From: Liolophura sinensis
Taxonomy: Eukaryota; Mollusca; Polyplacophora; Chitonida; Chitonidae
Reading direction: 5' to 3'
Length of the DNA: 64,000 bases
NCBI RefSeq assembly: GCF_032854445.1
Contig: NC_088295.1
Coordinates: forward strand, 40,103,385 to 40,167,384
Both the position numbers and the translations under genes were made by a program. Shown here in pieces: positions 23,450-35,900 of the stretch. Below the pieces are notes generated by a model. The model was not told the origin of the DNA. It did no database searches and saw nothing but the letters and a program-made list of their open reading frames with translations. Position 1 is the stretch's first letter. Each line of letters begins with the position of its first letter.

Positions 23450-23652
23450 ATGTGTTAAATTTAACAGAAAGTCTGTTATCTGAGTGACGCTAAGAATGTA
23501 TTCTGTTATGGCAGAATATTATTCTGTTAAATGTGACATACATATTCCATTAATTCAACATAACGATTATATTGGACTAATAGGATATTATGTTGAATAC
23601 CTCCTAGCATCACTAAGACACCAGGCTATCTGTTAAATTTAACAGACCTGTC
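23450..23652. mobile_element. MITE-like element, family E, copy 3
   Basis: TGTTAAATTTAACAGAAAGT at the left and CTGTTAAATTTAACAGAC at the right close an element of about 200 bp, shorter than the other two copies. Confidence 0.65.
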
Positions 23653-23827
23653 CATTGGACGCAATAAACGCTTACAAGCATCTCAACCGTGCGTCCGTGA
23701 CCTGCCCCTCCCCCTCCCTTTTCCAAATAATTTCTGCCTGTTTGTGGACGTAAGATGATTTCTGCGATAAAACCGCTTTACAGTACAAGATTCCCCCACA
23801 GTGTGGACAGTATAAAAGACAAGAGTA

Positions 23828-24115
23828 AAGAGAGTAAAACCAGGGCAGTTACGACAGTGTGATAGTTGCCAAATGGTCACAAGTAAGCGGTGAAATCCAG
23901 CCTCTTGTCAGTTTACTTGAGTTTTAGTTTTAGACCAGTTTTATTCCAATTGTTCATGTAAATGCGTAAAAAACTCGTCCCCAAGCACCACGCCTTAAGC
24001 AAAATTACATAAAAAGTGCTGTCATGTTAGGTGCAATTTATTAGACCTCGTCTAGAAATACTCAAAATGTAGTTAATAAACGTTTTACTATTTAATGAAA
24101 ACAATGCAAAGGGAC
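23828..24115 (+). repeat. Dispersed repeat family C, longest copy
   Basis: It runs from AGAGAGTAAAACCAGGGCAG to ATGAAAACAATGCAAAG, about 290 bp, and serves here as the reference for the family. It has no tRNA head, no clear terminal repeats and no ORF. Confidence 0.55.
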
Positions 24116-24562
24116 CAGGGAACTGGAGCAACACACACTGAAAGGACGACTTCATAAACTACAACGACTTACAGCCCTCTTTCTTATATCACTAGGAAAT
24201 CCAAGTGTAAATGCTGTTTCAATCACTGGTATAAGTGAACTTATCTTGTTTAGGGCTAGAATGTCTGTTACATGCATTATTCCAATCCCTCGCCCCCTGC
24301 TACAGTGGACTGGAGTGTTAAATACTGGACAAAGAAATCATTACAAAGAAATCCTGCCGTGAACCTTATATGAACTATGGCCGACAGGCCTAACTGTCTG
24401 TGTCACGGACTTCACGTATAGTTTCGGCCATGTCCATCGTTCACGATATGGTTACAAGAGAGACATCAGCTCCTCATATCACAGGGCCACAGTGTAAGTC
24501 TTTCAATGCGTAGGTGGCCTACAGTGTAGAACGAGCCCGTGATGCTCGACAGGGAAAAAGTA

Positions 24563-24830
24563 CTTATTTATTTATTTAATTGTTTCATTCGTGTTTCACG
24601 CCCTACTCAAGAATATTTCACTTATACGGCAGCGACCAGCATTATGTTGGAAAGAAACCGGGCATAGTTCGGAGGAAACCCACGATAATCCGCAGGTTCC
24701 TGGAGGAAATTCCACGTACGACCAGAGAAGAAGGCAATATCAGCTGGACTTGAACTCACACCGACCGCATTGGTCCTAAGACATTGCGCCGCGCTGGCAC
24801 TCTAACCACCTCGTCCAAGGAGGTTCCGAG
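24563..24830 (-). mobile_element. SINE-A, near full length, reverse
   Basis: The (ATTT)n tail is at the left. The body follows (ACTCAAGAATATTTCACTTA, then CCAGCATTATG), and the tRNA head is at the right (GACTTGAACTCACACCGACC, then CTCTAACCACCTCG). It is diverged, so fairly old. Confidence 0.8.
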
Positions 24831-25446
24831 AGAGAAGGACGGAAAGTATCAATTGGGAAAGCATATCACGTTGGTAATGTTGGAAGCATTGCTGAGGTCT
24901 GTAAGTGGATCGATGTTAAATCCTATAGACCCGATCAAAATGTCTGCGTGTGTGGTCGTGAGTTAGTATAACCAAAAAGAATAACAGGGAAAGATGTACG
25001 CAGAAGTGGTTGCGAGTGAGTTTAACTACAAAGAATGACATTCAGGAAAAGATAATTATACCTGTGTGAATGCATGTTTGTTTATGATAGAAATCCATTG
25101 AGGAACAATTGTACCTCATCTTGACGTAAAGCCTTCGCCGATGCAAAAGGGTTCAGGCTTCGAACTTATGACCTCATAGGTCATGGATAAGTGGACTTGT
25201 CTTCTGAGCTGGGATTAACATAGACTATCTTAATCCCTGGTCAGAACTTATTGGAAAGTCGACCAGCAATCGCCACTTTTAATATACACATTTTATGTTA
25301 TATATCTACGTAATGCGATTATTATTCGACACGTGAACTCTTGTGAAAATCTTATCCAGACCCCTTTTACACCTGTACTTTTGTATATCTCATACCCAGT
25401 CTCTTGCAATATATATCTTATATGCGTATGCTTATATATGCTGCTA

Positions 25447-25595
25447 GGGGGCGTGTAGTTTGTTATTTATGCATTTACATGAACAGTTAGAATAAAAATC
25501 GGACTGATGTAAACTAACAAGAGGCCGTATTTCATCGGTTACGTATGATCATTTGCCAGCTATCATACTGTACTCGCTGCTCTGGTTTTACTCTC
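25447..25595 (-). repeat. Dispersed repeat family C, reverse copy
   Basis: ATGCATTTACATGAACAGTT, then AACAAGAGGCCG, ATTTGCCAGC and CTGCTCTGGTTTTACTCTCT follow in the same order as in the copy at 11565. Confidence 0.55.
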
Positions 25596-26422
25596 TTCTT
25601 AATTACATTTAACCAAAAATAACTCTTCTTGTCATTACATCATTAAAGTCACAGTTAGATTGCTTTACGTCGGTGGTAATCTAGATGCATATATATAGTT
25701 CCGCTTGAACACGTGAACTACTGGGAATAAAGAACTAGCCATGACATAGATGTTCCCACGGACAAAGGGCATAAAAATAGAAGTAATCAACCATGAGATT
25801 TTACAACGGATGTTTAACACATCTGCTACATCAAGACCTTAGAAAGTATACATGTAAATGCCTATACTTACTTCAGATTGTCTAGTGCAATCCGCGTAGG
25901 CATCTTTAAGTGGTGAGCTTCACAAACAGGCGTATACCGAGGGCTGACTACATTGTAGAGTGGCGTTGTTCGCTACGGCTCCTGACATTTAAACGCAAGC
26001 CTGCCCCGTTAATTGCACTCGGTGTTTATCAGCGCTGAGTGTTGGAGACTCACTTCTTCCCTATCTGCAGTTTGACTTCCTTCAGGTTTGACCTTTTGCC
26101 TTGCGCAAACGTGACTGACGTACACACAGGAAAAAACGAATATTAACCGACATAGGAAAACAAACATTCCAAAAATAAAAAGATAAAAAATATGTATTTG
26201 TTCAGGCAGACAGCCTGTTTTTGAAATGACCGCTTCGCTACATGCATAGGCCCCAGGTCATTTTTCTATCACCAATTTCTTGCAACCATTTTACGCCATG
26301 TCTTTGATTTTGTTTGTTCCTTTTTGATGAGTATAGGTGAAAATAGATTTGATTTCATATTGGCTGTACTAATTTGCATCTATTTAGACACACCTTGAAA
26401 TGCTAGGTGGAAAAGAAGTTTT

Positions 26423-27355
26423 AACATGGCATTCAGAAAACACCGGTAGCTCGCCTGATTGAGCACTGTGTTAAAACTGCAAATATTCAAGCAATATTCA
26501 AGCCATATTCAAGTATTGACCTCTAAACCAAAAAAAAGATGACTGATGGTACGATTGATACTGTCGTACACAGTTAATATCCTCTAATCACATAGTGTTA
26601 AAATCTTGTTATTAAATCAACAAGACCAAGTTATTATACTGTCACAACCATGTTTATCGTATGCGTAAGGATTGCAGAGCACTGACTTCGTTCCTTATGG
26701 ATTTGTAAATCATTGTGGTTGTAATAAACACTGTGGGGAGTTAGTGCGCAACTTTACTGCAAAAGTCTTTGATATGCAGATCCCGAACTGCATTTGGCAG
26801 TCCATGCACTATGTACAATTGCAACCCTGTGAATAGCTGAGCAAAATATTGAACTATGAGGTAAAATATTTCCTTGGCGTGCGTGCTTGGGGTTTAACGT
26901 CGTACTCAACAATTTTTCAGTCATATGACGACGAAGGAATCATTAGGGTGCATGTACGTGTAATGTGCCTCCTTGTTGCAGGACGGATTTCCACCGCTCT
27001 TTTATTTAGTGCTGCTTCACTGAGACGACTTACCGAAGGCAAGTAAGCTGCCCGGCAGAGCCATCATACTGATACGGGTCAACCAGTCGTTGCACTATCC
27101 CCTTCACGCTGAACGCCAAGCGAGGAAGTTACAACTTCCTCTTTTAAAGTCTTAGGTGTGACTCGATCAAGGATTGATCCTTGATCTACCGGTCCCGAAG
27201 CGGACTATTTCCTTGGCCAAATCGCTACCGATGAACGGCTATCCGTGTACTACGGGTGGCCACTGCCACCCTATGATTGGCCAAAGACACCGCCCCCGAC
27301 AACTTCTGACCCCCGTCAAAGTACCTCTCCTTCGTAAAGCGAGATAATTACGCGA
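26423..27355 (+). repeat. Repeat family D, copy 1, interrupted by SINE-B
   Basis: The left part (26423-26877) matches the repeats at 42593 and 54139 (GGCATTCAGA, GCCTGATTGAGCA, GATATGCAGATC). After the SINE-B at 26878-27205 the match resumes with CCAAATCGCTACCGATGAAC and CTATGATTGGCCAAAG. The family is about 1 kb and has no recognisable coding. Confidence 0.65.
26878..27205 (-). mobile_element. SINE-B inserted in repeat D, with target-site duplication
   Basis: The body is CTTGGGGTTTAACGTCGTAC, then CAATTTTTCAGTCATATGAC. The tRNA-like head is at the right end in reverse. The 11-bp direct repeat TATTTCCTTGG flanks it at 26867-26877 and 27206-27216, and removing the insert restores the order seen in other D copies. 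Confidence 0.85.
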
Positions 27356-27364
27356 GCTAAAAAT

Positions 27365-27692
27365 GAGTGAGTGAGTGAGTCCTTGGGGTTTAACGTCGTT
27401 CCTAACAATTTTTCAGTCATACGAGGACAAAGGATTCCTTACAGTGTATGTAGTGTGCCTCCTTGTTGTAGGACAGATTTCCACCGCTCTTTTATCTTGT
27501 GCTGTTTCACTGAGACAACTTGCCAAAGGCAAGTAAGCCGTCCTGCCAGAGCCATTATACTGATACAGGTAATTCAGTCGTTGCACTATCCCCCGTCATG
27601 CTAAACGCCAAGTGACCTCTTAAGGTCTCAGGTGTGACCCGACCCTGGATTGACTCCTGATCTACCGGCTCCACAAGCGGACGCTCTACCTA
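27365..27692 (-). mobile_element. SINE-B, second copy
   Basis: A (GAGT)n tail at the left, the same body as the copy 490 bp upstream, and a tRNA-like head in reverse at the right (GATCTACCGGCTCCACAAGC, then GGACGCTCTACC). Confidence 0.8.
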
Positions 27693-29857
27693 CTGTTTTA
27701 TCGATAAGTGAAAATGGTTAGCAACCAAAGAATATTCACCCTTAAGAGAAAATCTGGTGAAAAAACATGGCTTCTTGCCAGGTAAACTGCCTAACAATTT
27801 GATTCTTTTGTTTTAATCCCAGCCTTACGTTACTTATTACCCCCGTTAATTTCTGATGTACTTAATACGCAAAGAAAAAGGCAAAAGTTGAAATAGGAGT
27901 TACTGTGTCTTCAAAAATCCCAGTGTTTGATACTTCACTATCCTACAATAATAACACGAAGAACAATTGAGATAACAAAAATTTATTTAAGTTTCAGTAA
28001 GCAAAGTCATATCTACATACCTTATTAACAAGAATACGATTTTCTTCACCTGTATGTGTAGCTTATCACTCGCTAAAACAAATGAAACACTTCGACGGGC
28101 ATTTGTGTAGGCCTTGGAAACCATTCTCGGTTAACTTGAAATTAAAATGTGACAGTTTGAAAGTTGCAAAATGTGTTCTTCAAAACTATTATGCACTGAT
28201 AGCCACTGAAGCATTCACTACAGAAACAATGTACATGTATTAGTACCTGTATACGTACTATGTATGTCTAATCGTTTATCTATTTCAAACAGTAGTGCAC
28301 TGAATTTCAAAATGTTTCACATTTTATTAAACCGGGTATCCTTGGTTAAGTCAGGAATCCAGCCTGATATTAAATCAAGGAAGCTAAAAATGTACGTATA
28401 TATGTATGTTAATCAAATTTTACAGGAAAGCGGTTCAGTTTTTTTTATGGAAAAGCAATTAACATGTCAAGTGCTCAGTTGCTTGTAAACAGAATAGGCC
28501 TTCATATTTCCTGCAACCTTGTCACCATTCATATCTGATGACGCTACTCTTTGAGACGTCACCTTACTCCAGCATTTGAATGCAGCGAGTTCAGATTGCG
28601 GGGGTGATGTCATATTTTGGGTCTAAAACTAAGAAGGCATATTGTATGCTATTACAAGTTAAAGAAGTCTATGTAATGGCTAATAACACCCTGTTCATAC
28701 CATCTGTGTCCCGTGGTAACCACTCAGAAGATCACTTAACTTAGCACTTAACTTGTGGCATTTTGGATGGATGAGATATGATGCTCATAATCTGATCCTT
28801 TGACATCATTTGGAGTCTTAGCAAACTCTCATATGCTGACATCACTGGTAATGATAGGTCTTTAATACAACTTCCTACCAAATCACCATTTATCATTAAT
28901 ATTAGTCTCTAATGACTTACTCAGAATGGCTTCACTTACATGCACCTTTGCTTAAGATAATTTCAATTAAATGGCCTTCCTCAAAATTATTTCACTTGCA
29001 TGAACACAATATGCTAACTCAATATAAATGTTTTATTCATGCAATAATTATTGCAATCAGGATCTTGAGACCATTGAAACCCAGAGGAGCACTACGTCAC
29101 TTTTTGTCAATTAGGCCACACCAATTAAAATTTTTGTTTTATGAGCAAAATGAATGTTTATTCTATGTTCTCAGATGGTAATGCTGTCCCAGCAACTGTT
29201 CCTGTTAAAAAGATGTTAATGTGACTGGAAAGCCTTGAAAAATAGGAAAATCACAAAAGAACATTAAGATCGCAGCCAAATAAATTGATTAATTATATTT
29301 TTAATTCCTTTTCTGGATCTTTTAAAATCGGCTTGCTGGTAAAACAACCAACTAAAATTGGTGTTGCCTTACTTGACAATCAGGCACCAAGCTGCTCACG
29401 GCTCAGCAAAAGGTTAAGTTAAGAAAAAAATACACAATCATTGCAAAGTATGAAGGTTTTCTTGCATACATACAAAGTATATGTTATCAACAAGAATGTC
29501 ATGTACATGTGTATGTACTAAGTCTGACTTTCCTGCTCATGTCAGAAAATGTGCTGGATACCTTTTCATACAGGGTACATCACATTGTTCATCAACCGTG
29601 TGATCAACAGGGACTTGATACTTCTTTGGCTTGACCCTGTCATTTCTTGATTTGCGAGACTTTGGAGTTTGTCATCGAACTCAGCTGAGACCAGTGGGAC
29701 AAGAGCAACCTTCGCTGCACATCACTGATTTGTGTAAGCATCGCTTAAATGTACACAAATTGTCACATCCATGGTCAACAAACTCTTTCATCCATGCACA
29801 GCACTCCAGACAGATTTGATTCCAAATCAAATACACCTTAAAGTACACATGTTAGAG

Positions 29858-29975
29858 TCACTTTGACTGATACAACTCTAGCAATGCATTCAGTGACGGG
29901 TCACGCCCCCGGAAACGACGGAACACTTCACTTGCTGGAACTCCACCGCCCAGAGACAAGAATGTCTCCCGAAAC
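29858..29975 (-). CDS. M3 homologue exon 18 and stop
   Basis: Residues 685-723: RFRETFLSLGGGVPASEVFR, then RFRGRDPSLNALLELY and a TGA at 29858-29860. It matches the C-terminal FRDTILxLGGS-x-ELFKRFRGREPxLDALL box closely. Acceptor CTCAAG. Confidence 0.94.
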
Positions 29976-32900
29976 CTTGAGCAACAAAAATAACCCTTAT
30001 TAAAATTTTGTTACCCGATGTCTTAATAAATAATAAAACTGTTTCTATTAAGGATTATTCCAGATAAAATCTGCTGAGGTGAGATGATTTCCACCAAGTT
30101 CTGACCATCCTGTACATGGAGCTGACGTATCCTTGAGTAATGAAAAAATGCCCAGCAAAAAAAAAACTTGCAGTCAATTACCAAGAACCTGTCTTTGAGA
30201 AATTAACATGAACCACCAGTATGAATGAATGAATGCTGGGGGTTTCATGTTCCACTTAACAATTTTTCAGTCATATGACAACGTGGAGTCATTAGGTGTG
30301 TGCACATATAGTGTGTCTTCTAGTGGCAGGGCGAGTCCATGATGCCACAGGAGAATCATGCCGAAGACACCAGGCATGACACCCCACCCAGTCACATTAT
30401 ACTGACACTGTGAAAACCAGTCCTGTTTCCTTGCTCTAACCACTCCAAGACAGCAACAAGTACTATTTTTAAAGTCTTTGGTATGAACCACTAGTATGAG
30501 CTTGACTTGAACAACCATATACTTGAGTGGTGTTAAATTCATGGATATGCCTAAATCTGTCCATTAGGCCATACCAATTTACATTGTTGTTTTACCATTG
30601 GAATAAAGCCGGCATAAAAATGAAACTTGAAAGTCATTAATATTATGGGAAATTTGGACTATCTACAGCAATTTTCCTGTTGAAGATATATTTACATGAT
30701 CCCTGAAAAAAGCCCTGAAAAACAGTAAACCCATAAAAAACATTAACATTAAAAAACAAACAACATAAAACTGTCCACACTTGCGCTGGATTTCTGCATG
30801 ATCGCTCTTACCTTTTCCCTACTGCGGCTACTTTCTCTGCATCATCAAGTCCCACCTCAAGAAAAGCACCAAGAACATCAGCTGATATCATCTGAAACAT
30901 ATAAGAACATAGAACACTGTAAGTATTATCACCGTTATTTCATATTTCAAACAGGACACCATGTTAGTAGTTTTACCACATAAAGTTTCCAACGAATCCC
31001 CTAAACATTTCAAGAAAAGTGCCTGTTCACTTGTGTATGGACAACAACACTTAAGTGGATGCACTAAGCCTATATGTCCAGTGGAATAAATTTATGATTC
31101 ATTGCCATATCATGGTTGTCCGGTTGATGATCCTTACAAAAATTGTTGAAGCTGACAATAATCTTGTATACGCAATACTTATTACTTATTTACGCATAAT
31201 CTACAGACAACCGAGCTACACTTTTGTCAACGTAATCCATGCCCCAGAAAGACAGAGATAATCATGTGAGATTTCCCAATAATTTAAACTTCGCTCACTC
31301 CTTGGCTTTACTATTCACAGAAACCTAAAGCATGTCCAACACTTGCAGTCAGCTACTTGATGTATATAGTTCTACTGAAGAGCATGAGAAAGTTGTCCCA
31401 TAAAACTGCACTGATCATACATTATTATATGGAAGTAAAGAAAACAAGGAGTGAAAGTAAAGAGAGAAAAAAGCTAGTCTGAGTATGCAAGAAATAGGAA
31501 AGGAGCCATCCACAAATACATGCTATGAACATCACTGTACCTCTATGACTTATATTCAATTTCATTTTGCAGGTTTTACATTCTACTCAAGAATGTTTCA
31601 CTTACACTGCAGCAGCCAGTATTATGGTGGGAGGAAACCGGGCAGAGGCTCACAACCATTCTGTATATTGCTGGCAGACTTTCCCATGTATGATGTCGGA
31701 AAAACTGACTTATAACAGTGCAGCTTAAATGATATCATGGAACAGGTTGAGCCTTGTGAAGTTACATTGTTGTATGCATCATGGTTTTCTATAGTCACAT
31801 TTTAACTCATCAGGAATCTTCACGTCCAGTTTATACTTTTGAATAACTTACTGCAATGTCGTCAATATTTCAGCAATATTGTGTCGAGATTTTCGCCTTT
31901 GAATAATAGAAGCAGCAATGTTTCAACCATATTGCAGGAAGAATTTTATCTTTCAACATGTACATGTTTAAGGTATTGCGCTCTGACATGCTGTTTACAA
32001 GTACATGTACACTATCCCTGTGCCCTGCTGTTCACAAGTACATGTACACTATCCCCGTGGCATGCTGTTTACAAGTACATGTACGCTATCCCTGTGGCAT
32101 GCTGTTTACAAGTACATGTACACCATCCCCATGGCATGCTGTTCACAAGTACATGTGCACCATCCCCGTGGCATGCTGTTCACAAGTACAGGTACGCTGC
32201 TGTAGTGCTTCTTACCTCTGACCACTTGTAGGAGTAATACGCGGCTGGGTACTGGTCTGAGAAGATGTGTGTGAAGGAGCAGGGGTGGTTGTCCTGGTCA
32301 TTGAGGGGGAGGGGCATGTACTGGGCCCACACACGCTCCATCAACTCAAACCAATTCTCCTTACTGTAAACAGACAGGGATTGAAATGGCTTTCAGTATG
32401 ACAAGGTAATGACCATGCAGATAGCTACTTGGATTCATTGATTTATTGTTTATACCAAACACCATACTCATGTATCAACAATACATGTACATGACAGCAA
32501 GGAGGCTAATACTATCTCCACAGCTCGGATTCTATGCTCTGTCAAAAGATACCTTCTCTGATATAAATGAAAAATGACGCAATACGTGTCAGACAATGAG
32601 CCCTCTGTGTAGGAAAAATATAATGGCAAACAAATTTGTATTCGTTGGAAGTGGAGTTGTGCCTTCATTAATATGCACATAATTTACACAGAGGCAGGTC
32701 CTCTACCGACTACCGATTTCCAATGAAATTACTTCAGCAATACATGGCGTAAACAATCAGCGCAAACACACAAATGATCCTAAAATAGTCTCCATACATA
32801 AAACTCAATCTCTATCAATGAATTTGGAATATTTTGCCCTTATTCACCTTCCCACTTCTTTCAGTCACAGGAACTTTACAACAACAACTTAAAGCTTACG

Positions 32901-35900
32901 GTGGCACGGACATTTCCATTGGTCATTCTGGATCATATAAATTAGCCATGTATATCAGATCTGTGAGCTCTTTCAGCAGAGGTAATAGATGGAATGCATC
33001 AAGCCCCTGCATGAGGAGAGTAGACTATAGGTGGTGAAGAAAAGGATTGTTATTTGCTTTATGGATTGAAGACTTCGGATGAACATATGGGATTACTGTA
33101 TTTGGTCCGAAAATCTGCCCCCAATAAGTTCATTTTTAGAGGCGAATAAAGGTCATATTACCTTGGTGCAGACATTTTCCCATAATATATCACCCTAATA
33201 CAAACAAATCTCAAGCACCTGGAATCTTACAAAGAGGTATACTGAGTAACTAAGTCATTGACAAAAAGTTAATGCAATTTCTTCACCTGTTTAGCATGTT
33301 TACAAGGTGTTTATTCAAGCATATTCTGAACACATGTTGACTGATAAAATTATACTTTTTGTGGAGCCCTGAAACTGGACAATCCAACCAATGTAGTTTT
33401 GATTCCAAACTCAAATTAGGAAGGTGCATAAATTGCACTGAAAGTTGATCTATGTGCATGCTGGTACAGTTGCAATGCAAAACATTTGAAACTGGATACC
33501 CAAGCCTACATCGTTTTGTCTCCTAGACCAAATTATCCAAAGAACAAAAATTACTGTCAAATCCTTCATTAACATGCAGGTATTCATTATTTTGAATAAT
33601 AAAAACTACTGAAATTCAGACTTCCACACTCTACTTCAGGATGGTCAGATTAATATACATCAGAATTCAAACTGACATTCAAACTCGCAGATTCCAAATA
33701 TCACTATGTGAGTGTTTTTTATACATACCTGATGTGGATCTCCATGTCAAAGGCACTCAAATACACTTGTCTCATCATGTCATAACTGCACATATGCTTT
33801 TCCGCTGCAAAACAGAGACACAAAACTGGTAGCCCACTACACTTTCTTGCTTGCATATTCCCAGAGGACATCAGTGCATCTTACCAAGCACACAACCAGC
33901 TTCCTCACGCATGTAAATGATAATCAGGATTTGAGGATTTGCAAGGACAGAGTCTGGAGGACATTACTGTACCTCACCAAGCATATGACCAACTTCCTCA
34001 CACATGTATGTGATAATCAGGATTGGAGGATTTGCAAGGACAGAGCCTGGAGGACATTACTGTACCTCACCAAACACATGAACAGCTTCCTCACACATGT
34101 AAATGATGGTCAGTATTGGAGGATTTGCTAGAACAGAGCCTGGAGGACATTACTGCACCTCACCCTAGAACACGGCCAACTTCCTCACACACGTAAATGG
34201 TGGTCAGGATTGGAGGATGTGCTGGGATCAAAATAATGAATACCTGCATGTATCAGAGAAGAGTCTGGAGGACATTACTGTACCTCATCAAGCATATGAT
34301 CAACTTCCTCACACATGTAAATGGTGGTCAGGAGTGGAGGATGTGCTAGGACAGAGTCTGGAGGACATTACTGTACCTCACCATGCACATGACCAACTTC
34401 CTCACATATGTAAATGATGGTCAAGATTGGAGGATGTGCTGGGACAGAGTCTGGAGGACATTACTGTACCTCACCATGCATATGACCAACTTCCTCACAC
34501 ATGTAAATGATGGTGAGGATTGGAGGATGTGCTGGGAAAGAGTCTGGAGGACATTACTGTACCTCACCAAGCATATGACCAACTTCCTCACACATGTAAA
34601 TGATAATCAGGATTGGAGGATGTGCTAGGACAGAGTCTGTAGGACATTACTGTACCTCACCAAACATATGACCAACTTCCTCACACATGTATGTGATAAT
34701 CAGGATTGGAGGATTTGCAAGGACAGAGCCTGGAGGACATTACTGTACCTCACCAAACACATGAACAGCTTCCTCACACATGTAAATGATGGTCAGTATT
34801 GGAGGATTTGCTAGAACAGAGTCTGGAGGACATTACTGTACCTCATCAAACATATGACCAACTTCCTCACACATGTATGTGATAATCAGGATTGGAGGAT
34901 TTGCAAGGACAGAGCCTGGAGGACATTACTGTACCTCACCAAACACATGAACAGCTTCCTCACACATGTAAATGATGGTCAGTATTGGAGGATTTGCTAG
35001 AACAGAGTCTGGAGGACATTACTGTACCTCATCAAGCATATGACCAACTTCCTCACACATGTAAATGGTGGTCAGGAGTGGAGGATGTGCTAGGACAGAG
35101 TCTGGAGGACATTACTGTACCTCACCATGCACATGACCAACTTCCTCACATATGTAAATGATGGTCAAGATTGGAGGATGTGCTGGGACAGAGTCTGGAG
35201 GACATTACTGTACCTCACCATGCATATGACCAACTTCCTCACACATGTAAATGATGGTGAGGATTGGAGGATGTGCTGGGAAAGAGTCTGGAGGACATTA
35301 CTGTACCTCACCAAGCGGACGATACTGTGTCATTTCACACAGTTTATGGATATGACTATTTGTTATTTAATACATATTCGGTATTTCACACCTGATGACA
35401 TTGAAAAAACCAACAGAAATTGCAATTTGAGCTGTGGGGTACAACATCATACTACGTGTACCTTATACTTTCACATTCCCATGTCACTCAACGATACGAC
35501 ACAATATCATACATGTACATACACAGCTGTGAAATATCTAGGTCAACAGCAGTGGCCTAAGCTTGTCACTGATTGGTCTGCGCAGTCTCGTAACTCAGTA
35601 CAAACCAAGGCTCAGCTAAATTAGCTTACACATCAAACCCTATAAACACTATCTCAAAAAGAAAAAACATGTGTGCAAATATATACTTCATATGAGTGAA
35701 CTGGGGAAGCCACAAACCTTTTATGATGCGCTCAATGAGATCTTGTGGCATGGGTTGGCCAGTTTCCTGATGACATGTGATTTCCTGTAATGTCTGTGGC
35801 AGGTACAGCCACTGCTGCATGAAGGTGGCACACACAGGCAGTGCATCCCACTCTACATTCCTCTGACCAGATATCTCGCTGTACGGCACGACAGTGAGCA

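Larger units (their letters stand above)
19138..29857. other. Intergenic region between the astacin and M3 genes
   Basis: Ten kilobases without a gene I can support. ORFs are all under about 145 codons, with no recognisable domain and no convincing splice structure. Identified contents are MITE-like copies (20115, 23450), an inverted-repeat element (22118-22572), family C copies, one SINE-A (24563), one copy of repeat D with a SINE-B inside (26423-27355) and a second SINE-B (27365). I see nothing in about 19140-20110, 20355-22110, 24835-25440, 25600-26420 and 27700-29857 beyond AT-rich unique-looking DNA. Confidence 0.6.

Noticed and set aside
23014-23487. Small ORFs near 23-23.5 kb as exons of a gene
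   Set aside because: No domain and no consistent splice sites; a stretch near 23245 resembles a SINE-B fragment.
31839-32231. Overlapping ORFs with repeated peptide
   Set aside because: They come from the 37-bp minisatellite next to exon 16 on the other strand.
33847-35624. Long + strand ORFs (up to 165 codons) with repeated TLLYLTKHMTNFLTHV-like peptides
   Set aside because: They are made by a 93-bp minisatellite whose period is a multiple of three; frames break in many units and the array lies in an intron of the M3 homologue.
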